A stretch of DNA of 64,000 nt, taken from the NCBI GenBank assembly GCA_965262565.1, contig CBDHFQ010000025.1, positions 142,217 to 206,216 on the forward strand. Reading direction: 5' to 3'. The translations under genes and the position numbers were made by a program. The stretch is from CBDHFQ01 sp965262565. Its GTDB lineage: Bacteria > Bacteroidota > Bacteroidia > J057. Shown here piece after piece: positions 36,246 to 44,276 of this stretch (position 1 is the first letter of the stretch; each line of letters starts with the position of its first letter). The notes under the pieces are model-generated. The model was given only the letters and a program-made list of their open reading frames with translations. It had not been told where the DNA came from and did not search any database.

Positions 36246-39056
36246 ATGGCACGATTTAAAAAGCTCACAAACCTCTTGTATCATCCTATCTGGAGATTTG
36301 GACTTTTTTGGTCCTGGAATGTGATATTTATTGTCTTTATCGTATTTCTCGAAGCGCAAGAGAAGGTGTTTTCTAATATATTAGTGGAAATTTTTTGGGG
36401 TAAGATGCCCTGGGATTTTGGATTGTTCTCCTTGTTATTGTTGGTGATTCCCATCTGCTGTGTAACCTTAGCCGCCACTAAACTTCAAAAGAAACCCGAG
36501 GTTCTGCTGAGACTATTTTATGGCGTAGAAGTGCCACTGATGTTAGTGTGTTTGTTGAGATTAATGGTATTTAGGGAATTAAACCCCAGTTCCTTTCACT
36601 TTATACTGCTAGGAGTAACAGGAATGCTTTTTTACTTATGGGATGTAATCTACCAACCTTCATCTTATCGCAAATCCATGTCTACAGGTATATTAATAGG
36701 ACATGGAGTACTTTTATTGATCGGGACTTATGCCGCGATGATGGCCTTGTTTTATGCCATCCCTATAGGCTTCTTTTTCATAAAAGAATTTTTCCAATTT
36801 CAATGGATCTCTGAAGTATATAAGATCCTTATTGAAACAAGATTGTTGGCCTTGTTATTCCTGCTCCTCTTTACCTATACTGCCACCATTCTTGTTGCTT
36901 TACCCATTGTCCTACCTTTCCTATATATTTCTTCTTTTTTCAAGCACTTTACCAGGCATAAACACCAATTTTCTAAAGAGGGAGCTTGGATCATCGCTAT
37001 CGCTTCTATTGTAGGAAATCTTGTGATGTTTGTCATTTTTAATTATTCACAAAGACAAACGAAGGCCTTTGAATTATTAGCACTTTCCTCCGAAACGATA
37101 GAGGGGAAACAAGAACAATTAGCTCAATCAAATGCTATTCGTCAAGGGCTGTTACATGCATATGTGTCTTCCTACAGATATTTAGGGGATACGGAAACCA
37201 ACACTCATATAGAGGAAATGTATGAAGAGCTGTTAGGAGTTGGAGATTCAACTGCTCATCGTATTCAGGAAGGGTATAATTTCTTAGCTACTCCTTTTCT
37301 GTACAGAGGAAAAATGTGGAAAGACAAACGGAAAGCTTCAGCATTGTATGAAACGTTTTTTGACACACCGATTCAAAAGGGAGAAAGAACTGCGATTAAT
37401 AGGGCGCTTCACGCCACATGGAATCGAACGACGGTAGAAGCGGGATTACTGGATCAGGATAAGGAAACAGTGTTATTAGTAGAGCAAGCCCTTACTGTAG
37501 AGGAACATGATACCTATGCGGATATTGAGCTGAAAGAAACCTATCTCAATCAGACGTTTACAGATCAGGAAATTTTCTATTACTTCTCTTTACCCGAACA
37601 GGCTGTGATTACAGGTTTATGGTTGAGTGATGAAGAAGATGTTCCTAAAAAATATGCGCCTAATGTCTCGCCCAGAGGAGCAGCTCAGGAGGTATATAAA
37701 AGACAATTGGAGCGGAGAGTAGATCCTTCCTTGCTGGAGCAGGTTGGCCCTAGACAATATCGCTTGAGAGCTTTTCCCATTCCCAGCAATAGATTGGATT
37801 ATCGCTATCAGCAGGTATCAGAATTTAAAGAAGGAGATCCATTTTATTTGTGGATGCGGATTCGGACCATTGCTCAGGAAGATGGGCAATGGATCATGCC
37901 TGAATTACTGGAAAAGAGGAATGTATATTGGGAAAAGAAGACGGTAAGAACTATCAATGGTCAGGTTCAGCCTAATACAAAAAGCTGGCTTCCTGCTAGA
38001 TACGAAGCTGAGAGGCCATTAACTCTTCCAGAAACCTTTACCATCTCTTTATCGGATGAAGGAGACTCATTCATTCAAGTAGAGAAAAAGGTGTTGGATA
38101 CAGAGAAACATTTGCCAAAGGATATTGCTCTGGTGATAGACCGTTCGTATAGTATGAATGCCAGGGAAAGTGAATTGAAACAAGTGTTGATTCAACTATA
38201 TGATGTATATCATAAGAAGGATTTGGATGTTTATTTAGGAGGATATGATCAGCTCAAGCTTCCTCTCTCAACAGTGATGGATGAATTGTATGGGAATACG
38301 CCTAGAAAGCATATGATTTTTTACGGTTCTTCTCAACCGTTGGAGCTATTGAGTGATATGCAGAATATCTTAGGAGATCGAGCGTATGAAGCGATGATCA
38401 TGCTGACAGATCAAGGTTCTTACGAATTAGCACAAGATAGCTCATCAACTCCTTCGTTTCAGAGTCCTTTATTCCTTTTTCATATAGATGGACAACTTCC
38501 GAAAGCATATCCAGATCAATTATTAGAATTTATGTACCAACATGGAGGGAATTCGGTTACTTCTGTGGACCAATTAACAGAAGCACTTAGCCTAACCAAC
38601 TGGAAACAGAGCGAGGAAACAATCATCTCCTATGAAGATGGGTACGTGTATGGATTAGCGCCTACTCTGCCTTCTGTTGAAGTAAACGAACTTGCTCCCT
38701 TAGCTGCCCATCAAATGATCATGCATCACCTAAATCATAGTTCTCCCCTTTCATTAGCATTGATGGATAAGATTCATGCTATTGCCAAAACACATTCTAT
38801 CGTATCTCCCTTTTCCTCCATGATTGTACTAGTGAATGACCGGCAGAAGAAAGAATTGGAAGAGGCGGAAAAAAGAGAGGATAGATTTGATCGAGAAGTC
38901 GAACACGGAAAAGAGCAAATGACGACCCCTACTATCAACATGGCTGAGGAAGGTGATATTCCTAATGGAACGGTTAATGGAACGCCCGAACCTGAAGAAT
39001 GGATGTTGATAGTGTTGGTCGTAAGTTTAATTGGTTGGATGTATTGGAGGAAATAG
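36246..39056 (+). CDS. XrtN-system VIT/vWA-domain protein with PEP-type sorting tail
   Basis: The protein has 936 residues. The first about 270 contain several membrane helices. A VIT domain follows at about 395-560 (VEQALTVEEHDTYADIELKE, IFYYFSLPEQAVITG), then a vWA-like domain starting near residue 625 with a MIDAS motif DRSYSMN. The extreme C-terminus has a PEP motif (TPEPEEW), a hydrophobic helix (MLIVLVVSLIGWMYW) and a basic end (RK). This is an exosortase recognition signal and marks it as the substrate of XrtN encoded 97 bases upstream. Its biological task is unknown. The stop lies 16 bases from the convergent permease gene. Confidence 0.9.
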   Translation: MARFKKLTNLLYHPIWRFGLFWSWNVIFIVFIVFLEAQEKVFSNILVEIFWGKMPWDFGLFSLLLLVIPICCVTLAATKLQKKPEVLLRLFYGVEVPLMLVCLLRLMVFRELNPSSFHFILLGVTGMLFYLWDVIYQPSSYRKSMSTGILIGHGVLLLIGTYAAMMALFYAIPIGFFFIKEFFQFQWISEVYKILIETRLLALLFLLLFTYTATILVALPIVLPFLYISSFFKHFTRHKHQFSKEGAWIIAIASIVGNLVMFVIFNYSQRQTKAFELLALSSETIEGKQEQLAQSNAIRQGLLHAYVSSYRYLGDTETNTHIEEMYEELLGVGDSTAHRIQEGYNFLATPFLYRGKMWKDKRKASALYETFFDTPIQKGERTAINRALHATWNRTTVEAGLLDQDKETVLLVEQALTVEEHDTYADIELKETYLNQTFTDQEIFYYFSLPEQAVITGLWLSDEEDVPKKYAPNVSPRGAAQEVYKRQLERRVDPSLLEQVGPRQYRLRAFPIPSNRLDYRYQQVSEFKEGDPFYLWMRIRTIAQEDGQWIMPELLEKRNVYWEKKTVRTINGQVQPNTKSWLPARYEAERPLTLPETFTISLSDEGDSFIQVEKKVLDTEKHLPKDIALVIDRSYSMNARESELKQVLIQLYDVYHKKDLDVYLGGYDQLKLPLSTVMDELYGNTPRKHMIFYGSSQPLELLSDMQNILGDRAYEAMIMLTDQGSYELAQDSSSTPSFQSPLFLFHIDGQLPKAYPDQLLEFMYQHGGNSVTSVDQLTEALSLTNWKQSEETIISYEDGYVYGLAPTLPSVEVNELAPLAAHQMIMHHLNHSSPLSLALMDKIHAIAKTHSIVSPFSSMIVLVNDRQKKELEEAEKREDRFDREVEHGKEQMTTPTINMAEEGDIPNGTVNGTPEPEEWMLIVLVVSLIGWMYWRK

Positions 39057-39072
39057 TTTTAGAGAGCAACGA

Positions 39073-41673
39073 TTATTCATCCTTGAGATGGTGAATGGGA
39101 TTAATATACCCAATGTTGAATAGCTTTATCCCAATGGTTATCCATGCAATCAATAAAGATATGGCACCTGCTCCTATAAATAACCACCATTGCAGATCAA
39201 TTTTATAAGAAAAATGATCTAACCACAGGTGGGACAAGACATAGCTGAGGGGAAATGCGATAGTGATGGCAATCCCTACTAGGATTGTGAATTCTGAAGA
39301 TAATAAAGCAATAATTCCGGTGGTACTGGAACCAAGGACCTTTCGTATACTGATTTCCTTCATTCGTCTTTCCATAGTAAACGTGATTAAGCCGAACAAT
39401 CCTAAACAAGATATAATAATGGCTAAAGCGGTAAAATATGTTGAAAGGACAGCTACTCTTTGTTCTGCTTCATATTGTGCTCGATATTGCTCGTCCAAAA
39501 AGTGATATTGAAAAGGAAAGCCGGGATTTAGTTGTTGATAAAGATGCCGTAAATCATCAATAGCCTCTAATTCTCTTTTTGCGTCTAATTTAATGGTAAT
39601 GAAATTTCCTCCATCAGGCATGAATACACATATCAGCGGTTTTAAAGGATAGTGTAATGATTCGAAGTGAAAATTTTTCACTACACCGATGATTTCTTTT
39701 TCCTCCTCTCCAATAGTTATTTTTTTACCAATAGGATTTTGAAGGCGCATCTTGCGAAGGGCTTCTTCATTGATGATAATTTTGCCAGATTCATCTCCAA
39801 ATTCCCTGGAAAATGACCTCCCTTGTATCATGCTCATCCCCATGGTTTCTATAAATGAATAATAAGTTCCTGCCATCTCAAATTCTATTTGCTCATCGGG
39901 ATGTTTTCCTTCCCATTCTACGCTAGAAGTGGACCAACTTTGGCCGGTGAGATTATGAGTGGTACTGGATGCATTGATAATACCAGGGATGTTGCTCAAC
40001 GCCTGAAAAAAGGGTTCCTTATCATCAGTGAGTGTTCCCTCCGCATCAATGTAGATCACTTGATTTTTGTCATATCCTAATGACTGAGAGTTAATGAGTT
40101 GCATCTGTTGGTACACTACACTCACTCCCACCATAAACAGCATAGTGATAACGAACTGAAAAACGACCAATCCTCGTCGAATCCGTCTTTCTCCCTGAGA
40201 GACTTTCCAGTTATTTCTGAAAATGTGCATAGGAGATAATTTGGAAAGAAATAAAGCAGGATAGCTTCCTGAAAGTAAACTGGTAAATATAGTAATACCT
40301 ATTAAGCCTTGTATGAGCATAAGGTCGAACGATAGACTTAAGTGCTTTCCGGTGATAGCATTAAAGATAGGCATCAGGAAATGGACCATCACCAAGGCAA
40401 CCGCCAATGATAGGATTACGATAAAAAATGCCTCTCCCAAGTGTTGAATAATGAGTTCTTTTCTTCTTGATCCCAGGACCTTTTTGATCCCCATCTCCTT
40501 TAGGCGTTTGGAAGCCCGAGCTGTAGATAAGTTCATAAAATTGATACAAGCGATGAACAAGATGAATAGAGCGATGAGAGAAAAGAATTTGACATAGGAA
40601 ATTCTCCCCCCAACTTGCTGGCCATCTTTGAAATTACCGTATAAATATTTGGAAGAGAAAGGTTTGAGAAATGGTATCCTACTTTCCTGCCCAGACTTTT
40701 CCGAAATAAAACCAGCGATCTTTTGGTTGAAAGACCCCAGGTCAGTTCCTTCTTTCAACATCACATATCCACGAGGTCCCGAATTATGCCATTCCTTTAC
40801 CCAAGGCATTTCATCTTTAAGAGATTCGAAAGATAGAGCAAGGTCAAATTGGATAGAAGAATTAGATGGGATCGTTTGAAATACTCCTGAGATGATATAA
40901 GTGCGTTGATGTTGAACCTTAATTTCTTTTCCCATTGCATCTTCCGCCTTCTCAAATAATTTTTTCGCTAATTCCTGAGAAATAACGACAGAAGATTTAT
41001 CCCCTAGCACCTGATCCGCTCGACCGAATAGGAGTGGAAATGAAAACATTTGAAAGTAATCTTTTCCTACATATTGTACGGAAGCTCTAATATTCTTGTC
41101 ATGATGGGTGATCATATATTTGTTAAACCCAGGCCAATGGCTGGGAGCTACTGCTGAAGTAAATGCTATTTCTGGCATTTCTTGTTTAAGAGCTTCTGGA
41201 ACAGGGGCAGAAGTGGCATAGGAAGTTCTTATTTCATCATTTACTGTTACATGTTCCAATATTTGATAAAGGCGATGATCATGTTCATGAAATGTATCTA
41301 CGCTAAGTTCATGTATGACCCACAGGTAAATAAATATAGTGCAAGCTAAGCCTGTAGATAATCCCACCAGGTTTGTCAGGAAGCTACCTTTATTTCTGAT
41401 GAAGCTTCTGTAGGTAATAACTATGTTGTGTTTAAACATGCTAATATGGATAACTGAATGAAATCGAAAAAATGGTCTGAGGAGTCCCGGGCGAAATAAT
41501 CGAAGGATTTCCCAGGCAAATATGATGTTAGCTTTTCCAAGGCCATATAATTGTGCATGCTGGAAATATCTTTCACGTAAATCTCCTTCAATATCTTCAG
41601 CATAATCGGGATGGCAGAACCAACGGAATAATCGGATCAGCCAGCCAGGAGGATGATATTCTGGCTTATTCAT
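39073..41673 (-). CDS. FtsX/MacB-type ABC permease
   Basis: From the Met at 41673 the protein has 866 residues; a start at 41706 would add 11 residues unlike the family. It begins with the permease-prefix domain (HPPGWLIRLFRWFCHPDYAEDIEGDLRE-type sequence). Two repeats of MacB-like periplasmic domain plus FtsX helices follow: ARASKRLKEMGIKKVLGSRR and GLITFTMERRMKEISIRKVLG are the conserved cytoplasmic loops. No ATPase gene lies nearby, as is usual for these large Bacteroidota permeases. The start overlaps the PadR stop by 8 bases, so the pair is coupled and likely PadR-controlled. Confidence 0.92.
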   Translation of the reverse strand: MNKPEYHPPGWLIRLFRWFCHPDYAEDIEGDLRERYFQHAQLYGLGKANIIFAWEILRLFRPGLLRPFFRFHSVIHISMFKHNIVITYRSFIRNKGSFLTNLVGLSTGLACTIFIYLWVIHELSVDTFHEHDHRLYQILEHVTVNDEIRTSYATSAPVPEALKQEMPEIAFTSAVAPSHWPGFNKYMITHHDKNIRASVQYVGKDYFQMFSFPLLFGRADQVLGDKSSVVISQELAKKLFEKAEDAMGKEIKVQHQRTYIISGVFQTIPSNSSIQFDLALSFESLKDEMPWVKEWHNSGPRGYVMLKEGTDLGSFNQKIAGFISEKSGQESRIPFLKPFSSKYLYGNFKDGQQVGGRISYVKFFSLIALFILFIACINFMNLSTARASKRLKEMGIKKVLGSRRKELIIQHLGEAFFIVILSLAVALVMVHFLMPIFNAITGKHLSLSFDLMLIQGLIGITIFTSLLSGSYPALFLSKLSPMHIFRNNWKVSQGERRIRRGLVVFQFVITMLFMVGVSVVYQQMQLINSQSLGYDKNQVIYIDAEGTLTDDKEPFFQALSNIPGIINASSTTHNLTGQSWSTSSVEWEGKHPDEQIEFEMAGTYYSFIETMGMSMIQGRSFSREFGDESGKIIINEEALRKMRLQNPIGKKITIGEEEKEIIGVVKNFHFESLHYPLKPLICVFMPDGGNFITIKLDAKRELEAIDDLRHLYQQLNPGFPFQYHFLDEQYRAQYEAEQRVAVLSTYFTALAIIISCLGLFGLITFTMERRMKEISIRKVLGSSTTGIIALLSSEFTILVGIAITIAFPLSYVLSHLWLDHFSYKIDLQWWLFIGAGAISLLIAWITIGIKLFNIGYINPIHHLKDE

Positions 41674-42004
41674 AAGGTCCGTCAAAGGCAATGTTAGGAA
41701 TAGCATTCCACAAGTTCGTTCGCTGCTCTTTTACCTCTTCAAGTGCCTGTTGACCAAAAGAAGTAACAGTAAAGAATTTTTTGCGTTTACCCCCTCTCAC
41801 TTTCGTAGCCTCTCCCCATGTTGAAATGAGATAGCCCTTATTTTCTAATCTTCTGAGAACTACCTGTAAAGATCCTATACTTATTTTTCGGTTGAGTCTT
41901 TTTTCCATTTCCTGGACAATCGCTATTCCGTAAGCCTCTCCATATAGGATGGCAACCGTCAGTAAAACAATCTCTTCTAATTCACCTAACCTGTGTTTAC
42001 CCAT
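41666..42004 (-). CDS. PadR family transcriptional regulator
   Basis: The protein has 112 residues, the usual length. LGELEEIVLLTVAILYGEAYG is the first helix pair; ISIGSLQVVLRRLENKGYL is the winged-helix recognition region; RKKFFTVTSFGQQALEEV is the wing and dimer helix. It sits directly before the permease gene with an overlap. A perfect palindrome lies just upstream of its start and is the obvious operator for self-regulation. Confidence 0.93.
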   Translation of the reverse strand: MGKHRLGELEEIVLLTVAILYGEAYGIAIVQEMEKRLNRKISIGSLQVVLRRLENKGYLISTWGEATKVRGGKRKKFFTVTSFGQQALEEVKEQRTNLWNAIPNIAFDGPYE

Positions 42005-42010
42005 ACATAT

Positions 42011-42044
42011 ATTTATATTTACCTTAAATGTAGTAAATATAAAT
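42011..42044. promoter_or_regulatory. Perfect 12-bp inverted repeat, candidate PadR operator
   Basis: ATTTATATTTAC (42011-42022) and GTAAATATAAAT (42033-42044) are exact reverse complements with 10 bases between them. The site begins 7 bases upstream of the padR start codon. Position, symmetry and spacing fit an autoregulatory PadR site. In the spacer the minus strand reads TACATTTA, close to the Bacteroidota -7 pattern TAnnTTTG, so binding would block the promoter. Confidence 0.55.
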
Positions 42045-42078
42045 TCAAGATAAAAATGATGATCTGTTATATAATGAA

Positions 42079-42113
42079 ATAAAGCAAAACGGCATTATAC
42101 CACTTTGCTTTAT
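42079..42113. repeat. Perfect 10-bp inverted repeat
   Basis: ATAAAGCAAA (42079-42088) and TTTGCTTTAT (42104-42113) pair around a 15-base loop. It lies between the TPR gene and padR. It lacks a clear U-tract on either strand, so it may be a weak terminator for the TPR gene or a second regulator site. Confidence 0.35.
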
Positions 42114-42303
42114 CGCCTGTCAATTTCGGATAGTATAAAATTACTTAGATGATCTTAATATTGCATCTCTCTCCATTAAGTATGTGAACATAAGAAACAG
42201 GCTTTACTGGATGATTATGGTTGATAATCAGTCCTTAAATTTGAGTGTTACCGTATATTATGTGTCCACTTACTTAAAAGTGTAAGATCGAACATTTCTT
42301 TAC

Positions 42304-44067
42304 CTAAAACTTTGTGGATGTCAAGGCAATATCCGCTTCCGCCCAGGCTTCCTCAAATTGAAGCTTTACTTTTTCAGCCTCTTCGGCTTTTCCTTGAGCG
42401 ATCAGACTTTGGTGAAGTCCAAATAATGCCCAACCATTGTTTCTATGTACTTCCAGATCCGCTTTATACACTTCTTCAGCTTCGTCAAACTTTCCTGCTT
42501 CGATCAATAAAGCGCCTAAAGAATGTCTAACAGGGGAGTGCCACGCTGCTGGTTCCTGATATACCAAACCTAATTCGTATTCCACCCCCTTTTTCATCAT
42601 TTCAATCGCCGCATCCTCATCACCTTTAGCGGAAAGGATTTCAGCAGCGAGTGTTGTTTCCGCAATCTGCCCTACATTGCGGGTAGGATTATTATACGCA
42701 GCCAATAAAGTTTCAGTCTCGGGCCTTTGTACAATATTCTTAACTGCTACCAATTCAATTTCAGCTCGATCCAATTGACCTTTACGTACAAAAGCAATTC
42801 CTCTCGCATAATGCCACATCATGCGGGCATGTAGTAATTGTTCGTTAGGTGGAGGTAAAGTTAGAATGTCGTTCCATTGTCCGAATCGAACATAGGCCTG
42901 GTAAGGGACAGACATAAAATCCTGGATAAAGGGAACCTCATTTCCTAATTCTGGGGGGACTTTACTGGCCACTTTTTCAGCTACATCGATGGCTTCATCA
43001 CTATTCCCCATCATAGTAGCTGCGGCCCATAAGAAATGTAGGTTATGAGGATAGTAGGCCAATGGGTAAACTCCCTGCGCTTGACATTGGGCGATATAAT
43101 CTTCATCAGCTTGAATGGCATGTCTATTGGTTTCTGCTGCTTCAGCGTACATTCCTACGGCAAGATAAATATGAGAAGGCATGTGAACAATATGCCCTGC
43201 AGAGGGCATAAGCGTCGTTAACACATCCGCACTGGGAATAGCTGAATCAGGATCATGAGCCTCTATGATATGAATGAAATAATGATGGGCACCCGGATGA
43301 TTTGGATACGCTTCGACTACTTTCTGCAGGGCACTCACACATTCTGTGGTATGTTCCCTGGGCTGATTGTGTTCATCGTAATAATTCCAGGGCATCGTAT
43401 TCATAATAGCCGCTCCGTATAATGTCCCCACTTCAGGATGATCGGGAAATTGGGCATAGGTTTTTTCCATAGCCTCAAAGTAAGCCACATTTAATGGTTG
43501 TTGTTCCTCCTTCTTATTTGTATGGCGGAAAGTAAGTGCTTCGATCAGTGCTTTTTCCAAATCACTGGCATTACTACTTTTGTCTTTAGCCATTTGAATA
43601 GCTTTGAATCCCTCCGTTTGACGAGTGCTATCCGGGAATGGATCATTAATATTTGGCCCCAGAGATAACGCCTGTCCCCAATAGGCCATAGCCAGTTCGG
43701 GATCAAGTCGGGCAGCTTCCTGAAAAGCACGTAAAGCTTCCGCATGATTGAAAGCATACACTAACCGGATTCCTTGGTTAAAGAAGAACTGTGCTTCTTC
43801 ATTTTCTGTACTCACCTTAAATTCCAAATTTCCCAGACCTTCCAGTTTGGGAGCTAAAGGATCTGAATCTGCTGTTGGAGTATATGGAATAGGAAACTTC
43901 TGGCCACCAGCACCACAAATACTGATAAAAGAATTTGGATTAAAGCTGGGGGCAGCTTTTGCCACAAAGGGAAGATTCAAACGATCGAATAGCTCAGAGT
44001 GATAGCACATCCAGCTGGTAGACAGCATAGCTCCACTCAACAATAACATAATGATAGGGTTTTTCAT
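42304..44067 (-). CDS. Exported TPR-repeat protein
   Basis: The protein has 587 residues with an N-terminal signal-like segment (IIMLLLSGAMLSTSWMCYH). Several tetratricopeptide units are visible: FFNQGIRLVYAFNHAEALRAF with LDPELAMAYWGQAL, VEAYPNHPGAHHYFIHIIEA, AAETNRHAIQADEDY and, at the end, AGKFDEAEEVYKADLEVHRN. The family is widespread in Bacteroidota and Acidobacteria without a known activity. HHYFIHIIEAHD and GHIVHMPSHIYL contain conserved His residues that might bind metal. It starts 153 bases downstream of the terminator that ends the molybdenum-enzyme run. Confidence 0.85.
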   Translation of the reverse strand: MKNPIIMLLLSGAMLSTSWMCYHSELFDRLNLPFVAKAAPSFNPNSFISICGAGGQKFPIPYTPTADSDPLAPKLEGLGNLEFKVSTENEEAQFFFNQGIRLVYAFNHAEALRAFQEAARLDPELAMAYWGQALSLGPNINDPFPDSTRQTEGFKAIQMAKDKSSNASDLEKALIEALTFRHTNKKEEQQPLNVAYFEAMEKTYAQFPDHPEVGTLYGAAIMNTMPWNYYDEHNQPREHTTECVSALQKVVEAYPNHPGAHHYFIHIIEAHDPDSAIPSADVLTTLMPSAGHIVHMPSHIYLAVGMYAEAAETNRHAIQADEDYIAQCQAQGVYPLAYYPHNLHFLWAAATMMGNSDEAIDVAEKVASKVPPELGNEVPFIQDFMSVPYQAYVRFGQWNDILTLPPPNEQLLHARMMWHYARGIAFVRKGQLDRAEIELVAVKNIVQRPETETLLAAYNNPTRNVGQIAETTLAAEILSAKGDEDAAIEMMKKGVEYELGLVYQEPAAWHSPVRHSLGALLIEAGKFDEAEEVYKADLEVHRNNGWALFGLHQSLIAQGKAEEAEKVKLQFEEAWAEADIALTSTKF

Positions 44068-44215
44068 GCTTGAAAATGAGGTTAATATGCGTAAATGTTA
44101 GTTTAAAAAAATCTACTAAAAGACAAACAAATTTTTCATTGGTGTATCAAAAAAACTTACTGCTAACCCTATGAGTGACATTATGATGAGAAAAGTACTT
44201 AACGCTTGTTAGTAA

Positions 44216-44252
44216 TATAAAAAAACTGCCATCCTGTGATAGAATGGCAGTT
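44216..44252 (-). terminator. Terminator after the molybdenum hydroxylase gene
   Basis: AACTGCCAT (44224-44232) and ATGGCAGTT (44244-44252) form a perfect 9-bp stem with an 11-base loop. On the minus strand TTTTTATATTA follows. It lies 24 bases beyond the stop of the molybdopterin subunit gene. Confidence 0.8.
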
Positions 44253-44276
44253 CCTATTTGTTTAAGGATTAATTCA

